Below, piece after piece: positions 47,856 through 56,000 of a stretch of 64,000 nucleotides of DNA. Each line of letters starts with the position of its first letter. The stretch's first letter is position 1. Made by a program: the position numbers and the translations under genes. Source of the DNA: Putridiphycobacter roseus (GTDB taxonomy: Bacteria; Bacteroidota; Bacteroidia; Flavobacteriales_D; Crocinitomicaceae); contig NZ_QKSB01000004.1 in NCBI RefSeq assembly GCF_003234935.1, positions 237,944-301,943 on the forward strand, in the 5' to 3' direction. Below the pieces are notes generated by a model, which did no database searches, was not told the DNA's origin, and saw nothing but the letters and a program-made list of their open reading frames with translations.

Positions 47856-48905
47856 TCAGGTAATTTTGATGTTTTGTGTACAAGTATCAATTAGTATTTT
47901 TGCCACTGCACCATTATCATTGTAAAATTTAATCGTCCCATTTATTTGCTCAATCAATGATTTGACTATTTCAATACCAAAAGAATTTGATTCCTCGGTA
48001 GCATCTAAAACGGCTTGACTATAGCCAATACCATTATCTTTGTACAGGATCATTAACACATTATTGATGTGTTCAATGGTGATACTTATTGTTTTCTTTT
48101 CTGTATTAATAAAAGCATGTTTTAAAGAATTATTTACCAATTCCGTTAAAACTAACCCTATAGGAATAAGAAAATCAATGCCCTTGTCGAAGACGATTGC
48201 TGTTATTTGCAATTCAATATCTTGACTAATAATTAAAGGTTTTATTATTTGTGACAAATAAGTTTTAATTGAAATTTGCTCAAATCTATCCGACTTATAA
48301 ATAGCTTCATAAGCATGGGCTATGGAGTTAATAGAATCTTCCATCTCTTGGATATCCACCTTGTCATTCTTGTCTTTTAGCCTAGCAAGACTCAATATTA
48401 ATTGCAGGTTATTTTTTACGCGGTGATGCACCTCTTTTAAAAGTAAATCTCGCTCGTTTAGTGCCTTTTTGAGTTTAATTTCAAGTTCTTTATCCTCCGT
48501 AATATCAATATGACAACCAATTGCCCGAACGGGCTCGCCTTTGTCCGACCATTCAACGACCTTACCATTACAGCGTACCCATATTGTTTGTCCGTTTTTA
48601 TGATGATACCTCAAAATTGAAATAAATGGAATTTTTCCTTTGGATTGCACATGCGCATCAAAGGCTTTGAACATTACAGGTAAATCATCTTTAAAGACAA
48701 TTTTTTGCCAAGCTTCAGGACTACTTTCCATTTCATGGTCTTCGTACCCAAACATTTCTTTAAACCGCGGACTTAAATACTCCTCATTCGTTAACATATT
48801 CCAATCCCAAAAACCAGCTAAAGAACTCTCTAAGGCAGTTTCTGCAATTAAATATAAATCTTCTGATTTCGAATAATTTTTCATTATTTTTAATAATAGG
48901 CGCAC
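47856..48905 (-). CDS. Cytoplasmic PAS-domain sensor histidine kinase (HisKA_2 family)
   Basis: A 349-residue protein without membrane helices. A PAS domain at about residues 20-135 has FWDWNMLTNEEYLSPRFKEMFGYEDHEM and the PAC segment GEPVRAIGCHIDITEDKE. The HisKA_2 dimerisation/phosphoacceptor helix has the His in LLKEVHHRVKNNLQLILSL (about 152-170). A HATPase with LVLTELVNNSLKHAF (N box) and DNGIGYS (G box) follows. HisKA_2 kinases are often light or redox sensors, but the PAS ligand is unknown. No response-regulator gene is adjacent (orphan kinase). Confidence 0.9.
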   Translation of the reverse strand: MRLLLKIMKNYSKSEDLYLIAETALESSLAGFWDWNMLTNEEYLSPRFKEMFGYEDHEMESSPEAWQKIVFKDDLPVMFKAFDAHVQSKGKIPFISILRYHHKNGQTIWVRCNGKVVEWSDKGEPVRAIGCHIDITEDKELEIKLKKALNERDLLLKEVHHRVKNNLQLILSLARLKDKNDKVDIQEMEDSINSIAHAYEAIYKSDRFEQISIKTYLSQIIKPLIISQDIELQITAIVFDKGIDFLIPIGLVLTELVNNSLKHAFINTEKKTISITIEHINNVLMILYKDNGIGYSQAVLDATEESNSFGIEIVKSLIEQINGTIKFYNDNGAVAKILIDTCTQNIKIT

Positions 48906-49169
48906 AAATCACTTGTGATTTTCACGGAGTCGATACATTTAACGTGGAGTCATTCAAATATAAGCAAATGATAACTAACTTAATCGTTTTAAAAAAAATA
49001 TTTGTAATAAAACACCAAGAATTAGAATATCCTAAAGTCAAGTAATGGTTAAAAAAATTCCGTCCTGGTATTTAAATTCTATTGGGCAGGTTGACTGAAC
49101 ATTAAAAGAATCCATTTTTATCTCGTTTTTTATCTAGAAAACTTTTAAATGCAGCTCCAAATCTTTTTT

Positions 49170-50228
49170 TTATTCTATTTTTTTTAAAGTTTTATGACCA
49201 GAATAATCTCCAAATAAACATTCAACTTTTTTAGCCCCTGAACTATCCGTAATAAACTCCCAAATAACTGGAATATTTGATTTATCCATAAACATAAAAG
49301 TTTTATTTTTAATAAGGTATTGATCCGATTTAGTAGCATCATCATTATTCATCATAGAGAATAACTTATTCCCTTCTATAAAGAAATCCATCTTATCTGA
49401 TGTTTCTGAGTCAGAAACTTGATAGCTTCCTTGATATTCTTCTAATGGACTACCAACCCCAATCAAACCTAATAAATTTAAGGTGTCCAAATTCCGAGTA
49501 AGTGGCTTTTCGATAATAGCATTTATTTTCATATAGGTATCAATTGCTTTTATTCTAAAACGTTGGGTATTTACAAAAACGACAATCCTACCATTCATAA
49601 ATTTTATGACATATCTTTTATAGCTATCGTCATTTACATAATAATTCACTTCTTCATCAGAAGCTTCAAAATTTTTAATGCGGTCTAAATCCCAATTTTG
49701 TTCACTGATAAAATTAATTTGATTAAAAACAATTTCCCTTACCCTACTGTTAGCCATTTGAATTCGCGCATTCATATCTATGTATAATATTTTTAAATCA
49801 GGTAAGACAATGCTGTGCGCCATTGGCAATTTATCTATTTGACGGGTGAGATTTTCATAACCATAATTATTTATGACAAAAGAAACTGGATTAAACCCAA
49901 CATATTCAAATTCATTGTTTAAATAACTTGACCTACTTCTTGGGTTTTTGAAGTCCAAAATTTCCAAATGGTTGTTGTAAGATTTTAAAAAATCTTCTAA
50001 TTCTACTTGGGAATTGTAAATATCTTCGAGTAAGTTGTTTTGAATCTGTTTAAGAACTGAAGTTGATATTTGTTCATTTTTCCTTAATTCATTTCGATTG
50101 TTGATGTTGAGTGCGATTAGGATACCGAAAACAACCAACACAATTTCACCTAAAGCATACAATAAATACTTCCCAAATCTATTCTCCTTGAGTAAGATCT
50201 GTCTTGTTTTTTTGAACAATTTTATCAT
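49170..50228 (-). CDS. DUF6090 family membrane-anchored protein
   Basis: A 352-residue protein with the family start FKKTRQILLKENRFGKYLLYALGEIVLVVFGILIALNINNRNE, containing one membrane helix at about residues 22-42. A coiled or helical periplasmic part follows to ~250, then a C-terminal beta domain. DUF6090 proteins occur in large paralogous families in Flavobacteria and have no known function. The short N-terminal segment is cytoplasmic and the rest should lie in the periplasm. Confidence 0.85.
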   Translation of the reverse strand: MIKLFKKTRQILLKENRFGKYLLYALGEIVLVVFGILIALNINNRNELRKNEQISTSVLKQIQNNLLEDIYNSQVELEDFLKSYNNHLEILDFKNPRSRSSYLNNEFEYVGFNPVSFVINNYGYENLTRQIDKLPMAHSIVLPDLKILYIDMNARIQMANSRVREIVFNQINFISEQNWDLDRIKNFEASDEEVNYYVNDDSYKRYVIKFMNGRIVVFVNTQRFRIKAIDTYMKINAIIEKPLTRNLDTLNLLGLIGVGSPLEEYQGSYQVSDSETSDKMDFFIEGNKLFSMMNNDDATKSDQYLIKNKTFMFMDKSNIPVIWEFITDSSGAKKVECLFGDYSGHKTLKKIE

Positions 50229-50288
50229 GTTTTTGTATTAAGAATTAGTTAAATCATTTAATAATAGTAAACTATTTCAATATAAATC

Positions 50289-50355
50289 CTAACCCATGGG
50301 TAAAATTTCTGTTGCCGTAAGGAACAAAACAGCAAAGAAAATGGTTTGTAGTTAG
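50289..50355 (-). repeat. Imperfect palindrome, attC-like element copy 1
   Basis: Ends CTAAC (50289-50293) and GTTAG (50351-50355) are complementary. Inside, CCAT/ATGG, TTTC/GAAA and CTGTT/AACAG (50309-50313/50328-50332) form a broken stem. The core GTTGCCGTAAGGAACAAAAC (from 50311) matches copies at 56933 and 63943. It lies 15 bases beyond the 3' end of the HxlR gene. Confidence 0.55.
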
Positions 50356-50369
50356 CAATGGTTTTTTAT

Positions 50370-50750
50370 CTATTCTATAATAAATTCTCCTTTTTCTTGT
50401 GCTGCTTCTACCCCCCAATTAATTATCGTTTTAAGTAAGGGTACTAATGTTTCGCCAAACGGCGTTAAACAATACTCGACTCTCAAAGGAGGCTTTTTTG
50501 TATAGGCTTTTCTTTTTATCAAGCCATCACTTTCTAATTGCTTTAACTGAATACTTAAGGTACGTTCCGAAATCATGGGTGTTTCTTTTCTCAATTCATT
50601 GTATCGTTTTTTTTCGCCCATCAAATGTGAAAGGATGACACTTTTCCATTTTCCACCTATTAGTTCCATGGCCGCACTCGTAGGACAAGTAAAAATTTTG
50701 TTATTTAGTTTTATGAGTGGTTTCTTTTCAAAAATTTCTTCTTTAGTCAT
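50370..50750 (-). CDS. HxlR family transcriptional regulator
   Basis: A 126-residue winged-helix regulator with the family start FTCPTSAAMELIGGKWKSVILSHLM (about residues 20-44), which contains the single conserved N-terminal Cys. The recognition helix is in MISERTLSIQLKQLESDGLIKRKAY. HxlR proteins sense electrophiles, quinones or thiol stress through that Cys (as known for YodB of Bacillus). It is divergent from a quinone-reductase-like gene, with a bracketed promoter between them. It probably represses that cluster and itself. Confidence 0.93.
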   Translation of the reverse strand: MTKEEIFEKKPLIKLNNKIFTCPTSAAMELIGGKWKSVILSHLMGEKKRYNELRKETPMISERTLSIQLKQLESDGLIKRKAYTKKPPLRVEYCLTPFGETLVPLLKTIINWGVEAAQEKGEFIIE

Positions 50751-50771
50751 TTTATTATTTTTAATAGATTA

Positions 50772-50779
50772 CAAAGGTA
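50772..50779 (-). promoter_or_regulatory. -7 element for hxlR
   Basis: TACCTTTG on the minus strand, 22 bases before the hxlR ATG. It overlaps a stretch with TAGTGACTAAA repeats that may be part of the operator. Confidence 0.45.
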
Positions 50780-50870
50780 GTGACTAAACTTTAATATGCT
50801 ACTAACTTTTTTTTAGTTTAATTTATATTTTTATTACTCTTATATTCAATAAGTTGAAATTTATTTTTAT

Positions 50871-50939
50871 ACTATCGTTTACCTCCGTTATTGCACAGTT
50901 ATAATTCTTTAGATACTTTTGAACTATCAAAACGATAGT
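50871..50939 (+). promoter_or_regulatory. Promoter of the oxidoreductase/ABM cluster, bracketed by an inverted repeat
   Basis: TTG (50891-50893) and TACTTTTG (50914-50921) are 20 bases apart and match the Bacteroidetes -33/-7 consensus. The 10-base ACTATCGTTT (50871-50880) has an exact inverted partner AAACGATAGT (50930-50939), one on each side of the core promoter. The right copy also forms a local ACTATC/GATAGT palindrome (50923-50939) over the start site. This fits a looping or two-site repressor, probably HxlR. Confidence 0.65.
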
Positions 50940-50966
50940 AAGTAAATAATTTGAAATATAAAAAAT

Positions 50967-51917
50967 ATGAAAGCAATAGTATTAGAACAATCAGGAGGAA
51001 GTGAAAACCTTAAAATACAAGAAATAAATAAACCTGTAGCTAAGGCAAATGAAGTTTTGGTCGCTGTAAAGGCAATAGGCATTAATCCGGTAGATTATAA
51101 AATGCGCAGCGCAGATGCGGGATTAATGAGCATGTATGGCGTTACAAAGAATGTGATTTTAGGTTGGGATATAGCTGGTGTGGTTGTGGAAGTAGGAAGT
51201 GAAGTCACAAAATTTGCAAAAGGCGATAAGGTTTTTGGGATGGTTAATTTCCCTGGAAACGGAAGTGCATATGCTGAATTTGTAGCTGCTCCAGCAAGTC
51301 AATTGGCAAAAATGCCTGATTCTGTTTCGTATGAAGAAGCAGCTGTTACCACTTTGGCAGCACTTACCGCTTTACAAGTATTGAAAACAAGAATTAAATC
51401 AGGAGATAGCGTGTTGATTCACGCAGGATCTGGAGGTGTTGGTCATTTTGCGATTCAAATAGCAAAATCTATGGGTGCTTATGTAATCACCACTTCTTCG
51501 GCAAAAAATAAAGCGTTTGTTTTGGGATTGGGTGCGGACGAGCACATTGATTACCGTAGCCAAAAATTTGAAGAGATACTATTGGATATTGATTTTGTAT
51601 TAGATGGAATGGGTGGAGAAATTTTGATGAACTCGGTAAAAGTATTGAAAGCAGGAGGAGAAGTTTTGTCTTTGCCATCACCACCACCAGTACTTGCAGA
51701 AGCGCAATTATTAGCAGATCCTAAAAATGCAAAGGTGACTAGTTTATTAGTTGCTTCTAATGGAGAAGATATGGAAACACTGAGTGAATTTTTACAGAAT
51801 GGAACGGTAAAACCTCACGTGTCTAAAGTATTTGGATTTGATGAAATGCCACAGGCTCACGATTATATTGCAAGTGGAAGAACGGTAGGAAAAATTGCAG
51901 TTAAATTAGAAGATTAA
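50967..51917 (+). CDS. NADP-dependent oxidoreductase (zinc-independent quinone reductase type)
   Basis: A 316-residue medium-chain reductase. Features: the GIDV-type start KAIVLEQSGGSENLKIQEI, VKAIGINPVDYKMRSA, GWDIAGVVVEVGSEVTKFAKGDKVFG, and the NADP-binding IHAGSGGVGHFAIQIAKSMGAYVITTSSAKN (about residues 150-180). The zinc ligands of alcohol dehydrogenases are missing, as in quinone reductases. It reduces quinones or activated alkenes and fits with the HxlR regulator and downstream ABM genes as an electrophile-response cluster. It is the first gene of a plus-strand run of five. Confidence 0.92.
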   Translation: MKAIVLEQSGGSENLKIQEINKPVAKANEVLVAVKAIGINPVDYKMRSADAGLMSMYGVTKNVILGWDIAGVVVEVGSEVTKFAKGDKVFGMVNFPGNGSAYAEFVAAPASQLAKMPDSVSYEEAAVTTLAALTALQVLKTRIKSGDSVLIHAGSGGVGHFAIQIAKSMGAYVITTSSAKNKAFVLGLGADEHIDYRSQKFEEILLDIDFVLDGMGGEILMNSVKVLKAGGEVLSLPSPPPVLAEAQLLADPKNAKVTSLLVASNGEDMETLSEFLQNGTVKPHVSKVFGFDEMPQAHDYIASGRTVGKIAVKLED

Positions 51918-51940
51918 GTAATAGAATTAAAAGATTTAAA

Positions 51941-52561
51941 ATGAAGAATTTAATAGTGAAATTTACCACTAAGCCCGAAGGAAGAGAAGTTTTTATGGAA
52001 GCATTATTGGAGAACAGAAAAGGAGCTCAAAATGAAGATGGTTTTGTAGGAATGAACTTATTTGAGGATACCAAAAATCCAAATATAATTTTTGCTTATG
52101 ACAGCTGGAAAGACGATACAGCTTTAGAGCATCACAAACAATCTGTGCACGCCCTAAATATGTTGAAGGTGGCGGAAACGACTTTGGCTTGTCCTCCAGA
52201 TGTATTGCTACTGAATGATACAAAGCCAGCTCCAGTTCCTGCAAAAACTCCCAATGCAGCGGATGAATTGTTTATTATTTTCTTCATTTTTAAAATAAAG
52301 GAAGGCTATAAACAAAGGTTAATAGATCGTTTTGAAATTCACATTGAAAATACGCGTAAAGAAAAAGGAAATTTATTGTTTGATTTATATACAGTAGATG
52401 GTCAGGACGATACTTTGGTGGTATACGAACATTGGAGAACAGAAGCAGATGTGTGGGACATACATATGAAACAACCCTATGCAGAGATTACTGGAGAGCT
52501 AATGAACGAAGGTGTGGTTGGTGATTTAGCACCTTATATGAGTTTTGTAAAAGAGATTTAA
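51941..52561 (+). CDS. Tandem antibiotic biosynthesis monooxygenase (ABM) domain protein, cytoplasmic
   Basis: A 206-residue protein with two ABM (dimeric ferredoxin-like) domains, about residues 1-95 and 105-206. Segments VKFTTKPEGREVFMEALLENRKGAQNEDGF and IFAYDSWKDDTALEHHKQS mark the first. NTRKEKGNLLFDLYTVDGQ and IHMKQPYAEITGELMNEG mark the second. No signal peptide, so it should be cytoplasmic. Its second domain is closely related to the second ABM of the larger gene at 53446. Members often act as quinol monooxygenases. Confidence 0.88.
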   Translation: MKNLIVKFTTKPEGREVFMEALLENRKGAQNEDGFVGMNLFEDTKNPNIIFAYDSWKDDTALEHHKQSVHALNMLKVAETTLACPPDVLLLNDTKPAPVPAKTPNAADELFIIFFIFKIKEGYKQRLIDRFEIHIENTRKEKGNLLFDLYTVDGQDDTLVVYEHWRTEADVWDIHMKQPYAEITGELMNEGVVGDLAPYMSFVKEI

Positions 52562-52572
52562 AACGAACAATT

Positions 52573-53382
52573 ATGAAAACAATTAAATCAATCAAAATTG
52601 TATTCGTTTTTGCAATTTTACTTTTAAGTAGTTGTAAAGAAAGGACTCAAGAAAAGGAGTCAATAATTTCAGCTGATATTACAGAAGAAGAACATAATGA
52701 TAAAAATAAGAACCAAAATAACACAAAAATGATTCAAGTAATAGGACAGTTTGAAGCTAAGCCAGAATATAGAGAAGAAGTAAAAAATGCGCTTATGAAA
52801 GTTGTAAAAGGCTCATTGAATGAACCAGGATGTATTGGAAATCGTTTATTTGAGGATAAACATAATCCCAATATGTTCTTTGGGTATGAGCAGTTTTCAG
52901 ATGAAGAGGCAGTTGCTTTCCACCGAAACCAATCCTATGAGTTAGATCTAATTAAAATAGCGGAATATGCGCTTGTCACTCCACCAAAAGCTTATGTCAA
53001 AGAAAAATCAATTAACGGGCTTGTCTACAGAGAATCTAAAAGTGAAGCAAATTCCAAAGAACTAATTGTAATAGGGCTATTTGAAATGGAGCAAGAGCAA
53101 AGAGATAAAGTAGTTGCACAATACGAAAAACAGGTCCCTAACGTACGAAAGGAATTGGGATGTATATCCTTTAACGCTTATACAGTATTAGGGCAACCTA
53201 CTCAATTTGCCGTAGTTGAAGAATGGAAAACAGAAGAAATAGCACGAAAATTTTCAACAATCGACAAGCTTTCTATTGAAACAGGGAAAGTTCTGGCCGA
53301 ATCTTTAAGTCTTCCAATACCTGATTATCTACACGAGTTAAAAGAGGTGTTTATTAGTAAAAAAATGGCCCCAGCTGGGTAA
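52573..53382 (+). CDS. ABM-domain lipoprotein (two domains)
   Basis: A 269-residue protein with a lipoprotein signal (ILLLSSC, Cys at about residue 21), a charged linker (about 25-48), and two ABM-like domains at about 50-150 and 160-260. The first has IQVIGQFEAKPEYREEVKNALMK and PNMFFGYEQFSDEEAVAFHRN. The second is more divergent (IVIGLFEMEQEQRDKVVAQYEKQVPNVRKELG). It starts 12 bases after the previous gene. It is an exported paralogue of a normally cytoplasmic family. Confidence 0.82.
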   Translation: MKTIKSIKIVFVFAILLLSSCKERTQEKESIISADITEEEHNDKNKNQNNTKMIQVIGQFEAKPEYREEVKNALMKVVKGSLNEPGCIGNRLFEDKHNPNMFFGYEQFSDEEAVAFHRNQSYELDLIKIAEYALVTPPKAYVKEKSINGLVYRESKSEANSKELIVIGLFEMEQEQRDKVVAQYEKQVPNVRKELGCISFNAYTVLGQPTQFAVVEEWKTEEIARKFSTIDKLSIETGKVLAESLSLPIPDYLHELKEVFISKKMAPAG

Positions 53383-53445
53383 ATTAGTAAAATTGATTAA
53401 AAAATCATCTCTTTAATAATTCTGTTAAACAAATTAAATGTAAAA

Positions 53446-54945
53446 ATGAAAAACTCAATCTTAGCCTTATTAAGTGTCGTTCTATTAGCGAGTTGCGCTA
53501 CAAATAAAAATGAAACAGTGACACAATTAGTGAAATTCACAGTAAAAATGGACCATGTACAGGAGTTTAAAAAAGCAACTGTAAATAGTCTAAACCTTTC
53601 TTTGGAAGAAGAAGGTAATATTGCCATGAAGCTGTATACAGACGACAATAATCCTGCAATTATTTATGTCTATTCTCAATGGGAAAATAAAGAAGCTTAC
53701 AAAATTCATGGAGACAAACCACACACTAAAGAATTGAGTAAAGTTGTGAAAAAGTCATTGGCAACTAAGCCTGAAATTATGGTTTTAGGAAATACCAAAC
53801 CATTTCCTGTAGCTTCAAAAGAGTTAGCTTCAGAAGACAAAGAAGAAACCTTATTCTTTATTTTTAAAGTAAAAGATGGGTACCAAGATCGAGTAATAAA
53901 ACAATTCGAAAAACACATTAAGAACACCCGTAAAGAAAAAGGCAATTTGTTTTTTAATTTGTATACCGTAGAAGGTGATAGTACAACTTTTGTGGTGTAT
54001 GAAAACTGGAGAAATGCGGCTGCCATTTGGGATATTCACATGAACCAGCCTTATGCTAAAGAAACAGGCGCTTTGTTGAATGAAGCAATTGTAGGTGAAA
54101 TGAATGATGGAATGAATTTCGTTTCGGAATTGAATGAGGAAGTATTAAATAGGACCTATACGGCAGAAAAACAATGGGAATTGGAAGGATTATCAATGCC
54201 AGAATCAATTTTTGCATCTCCTAATCACGATTGGTTATATGTATCTAATGTAAACCCAAAAGGAAACGGAGGTTATATAAGCAAAGTAAGTAAAGACGGA
54301 AAAGTAGTGGACGAAAAATGGATTGATGGACTTACCGGACCTACAGGATCGGACATGTATGAAGGGAAGTTGTATGTAGCGGATCAAAAACACGTAAGAA
54401 TTATTGATATTGAAAAAGGAGAAGTAATCCAGAGTTATAAATCTGAAACTGCAGTTTCATTAAATGACGTAAGTATAGCTAAAGATGGGCAGGTTTTTAT
54501 TTCTGATGTACCTGGAGGAAATATTTACATGATAAACAATGACAAATTGGAAGTGTGGTTAACTGCTCCTGAAATTCATCATCCAAATGGTGTTTTAGTT
54601 CAAGGAGAAGATTTAATTGTAGTGGATTATGGATCGGAAATGGATGCTAAATCTCCCACGTATATTCCAGGATCTGTTTACAGAATAAATAAGGCTAGTA
54701 AATTAGTAACCGAAATAACTACAGGACATCAGCTAGGTACTTTAGACGGATTAGTAGCTTACGAAAAAGGGTTTTTGGTGAGTGATCCAATGGCAAAAGA
54801 AGTGTATTACATTTCGGATTTTGAACGTACTTTATTGGCCTCATTTCCTTTTGGACCAGCTGATATAAATATAGAGAACGACAATTTGTACTTGCCTTAT
54901 ATTTTTGGGAATAAAATAGCTTCGTATAAAATAATAACAAAATAA
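53446..54945 (+). CDS. Lipoprotein fusing two ABM domains to an SMP-30/NHL beta-propeller
   Basis: A 499-residue protein. Lipoprotein signal (VLLASC, Cys at about residue 16), ABM domain 1 at about 22-115 and ABM domain 2 at about 125-230 (NTRKEKGNLFFNLYTVEGD; IHMNQPYAKETGALLNEA). Then comes a six-bladed SMP-30/NHL-type propeller at about 240-499 (ESIFASPNHDWLYVSNVNPKGNGGYISKVS, LNDVSIAKDGQVFISDVPGG, HHPNGVLVQGEDLIVVDYG). The propeller family includes lactonases and sugar-acid hydrolases. The architecture is unusual and joins two enzyme folds on one exported protein. Confidence 0.85.
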   Translation: MKNSILALLSVVLLASCATNKNETVTQLVKFTVKMDHVQEFKKATVNSLNLSLEEEGNIAMKLYTDDNNPAIIYVYSQWENKEAYKIHGDKPHTKELSKVVKKSLATKPEIMVLGNTKPFPVASKELASEDKEETLFFIFKVKDGYQDRVIKQFEKHIKNTRKEKGNLFFNLYTVEGDSTTFVVYENWRNAAAIWDIHMNQPYAKETGALLNEAIVGEMNDGMNFVSELNEEVLNRTYTAEKQWELEGLSMPESIFASPNHDWLYVSNVNPKGNGGYISKVSKDGKVVDEKWIDGLTGPTGSDMYEGKLYVADQKHVRIIDIEKGEVIQSYKSETAVSLNDVSIAKDGQVFISDVPGGNIYMINNDKLEVWLTAPEIHHPNGVLVQGEDLIVVDYGSEMDAKSPTYIPGSVYRINKASKLVTEITTGHQLGTLDGLVAYEKGFLVSDPMAKEVYYISDFERTLLASFPFGPADINIENDNLYLPYIFGNKIASYKIITK

Positions 54946-54955
54946 AATAATAACA

Positions 54956-55864
54956 ATGAAAAGAATAATAACACTAGCAGCCATTTTGGTAATGGCGCTA
55001 CAAGGAGAATTGAAAGCACAAGAGGGACCAAGTATGAGACAGTTTCCTAAAGATTCTAAAACGGTTCAGCTTACCAAAGGAACTATAAGAGTTTTTGATT
55101 ATGGAACTACCAAAGTGCATGCTTATGAAACAAAAGGACATTTTAATACCCATGCGTTTTTTGTAGAGAAAAATGGGAAAGGAGTATTAATAGAGACACC
55201 ACCCATGAAAGATAATTATGAGGAATTCATCAATTATATAGCAAGTCTTGGTCATCAAGAAATTGATGCCATGGTTTCTTATCATCTGATAGGAGAGCAT
55301 TTTTTTGATTCGGACAAACTAAAATTCAATAAAATTTACTCCAATGATAAATCCATAGCATATATGAATACTGCTGGTGGAGAATCTCTAGAAGGATTGA
55401 AAAAAGCGGCAGGAAAAGAATTTGACGACACCAAAATAACACCAAATGCAAACCTAGAAGATGGACCGGTTACCATTGCTGGAATGAAATTCATCATCAA
55501 GTCTACAGGAATAGGTTTTGATGTAGAAATGCCAGAAATTAATGCCGTTCATTTGCACATGTTAGGTCATGACAACCATACCTTGGTTTTTGATGCGGCA
55601 TTTATTGATACGGTTATAGGTGAGTTGACCTACTATAGAGACAAAGGATACAAGACTTATTTCTCATCACATAGTGCTCCAGAAACCATTGGTGATGTCA
55701 CTTTAAAAATTCGTTATTTAGACGACTTGAAAAAAGTATTGGCAGTATCAAAAGACAAAGAAGCGTTTTTATCTAAGATGAATGAAATGTATCCAAATTT
55801 TGGATGGGATTTTTATTTACAAGGCAGTGCTAATTTATTATTCCCTGCGATTATAAAGGAATAA
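54956..55864 (+). CDS. Exported metallo-beta-lactamase-fold protein with an altered metal site
   Basis: A 302-residue protein with a signal peptide (about residues 1-21, ending LKAQ). The fold is suggested by FFVEKNGKGVLIETPPMKD, DAMVSYHLIGEHFFDS, LHMLGHDNHTLVFDAAFID and SSHSAPETIGDV. The HxHxDH motif that carries the first zinc site is replaced by SYHLIGEHFF, keeping only two His, so it may bind metal differently or not be a hydrolase. It is the last gene of the ABM cluster, 10 bases after the previous one, and ends before a strong terminator. Confidence 0.72.
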   Translation: MKRIITLAAILVMALQGELKAQEGPSMRQFPKDSKTVQLTKGTIRVFDYGTTKVHAYETKGHFNTHAFFVEKNGKGVLIETPPMKDNYEEFINYIASLGHQEIDAMVSYHLIGEHFFDSDKLKFNKIYSNDKSIAYMNTAGGESLEGLKKAAGKEFDDTKITPNANLEDGPVTIAGMKFIIKSTGIGFDVEMPEINAVHLHMLGHDNHTLVFDAAFIDTVIGELTYYRDKGYKTYFSSHSAPETIGDVTLKIRYLDDLKKVLAVSKDKEAFLSKMNEMYPNFGWDFYLQGSANLLFPAIIKE

Positions 55865-55906
55865 AATTCGTGTCTATATAATAGTATCGCTAAATATTGT
55901 GTGAAG

Positions 55907-55940
55907 TCTCGTTATTGCTAAGTACTTAGCAACAACGAGA
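55907..55940 (+). terminator. Terminator of the ABM cluster
   Basis: TCTCGTT (55907-55913) and AACGAGA (55934-55940) flank a perfect 18-base palindrome (55915-55932), with one A/C mismatch. A T-rich tail follows. It lies about 45 bases after the last gene of the cluster. Confidence 0.75.
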
Positions 55941-55965
55941 TTTACGCTTTTTTATAAACTTTTAA

Positions 55966-55997
55966 TAGACCGCTACTTAATAGTAAGTAGCGGTCTA
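55966..55997. terminator. Long hairpin between convergent genes
   Basis: TAGACCGCTACTTA (55966-55979) pairs perfectly over 14 bases with TAAGTAGCGGTCTA (55984-55997) around a four-base loop. It lies three bases after the minus-strand gene at 56001. T-runs are weak, but the stem is strong enough to stop or protect transcripts. Confidence 0.65.
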
Positions 55998-56000
55998 AAA

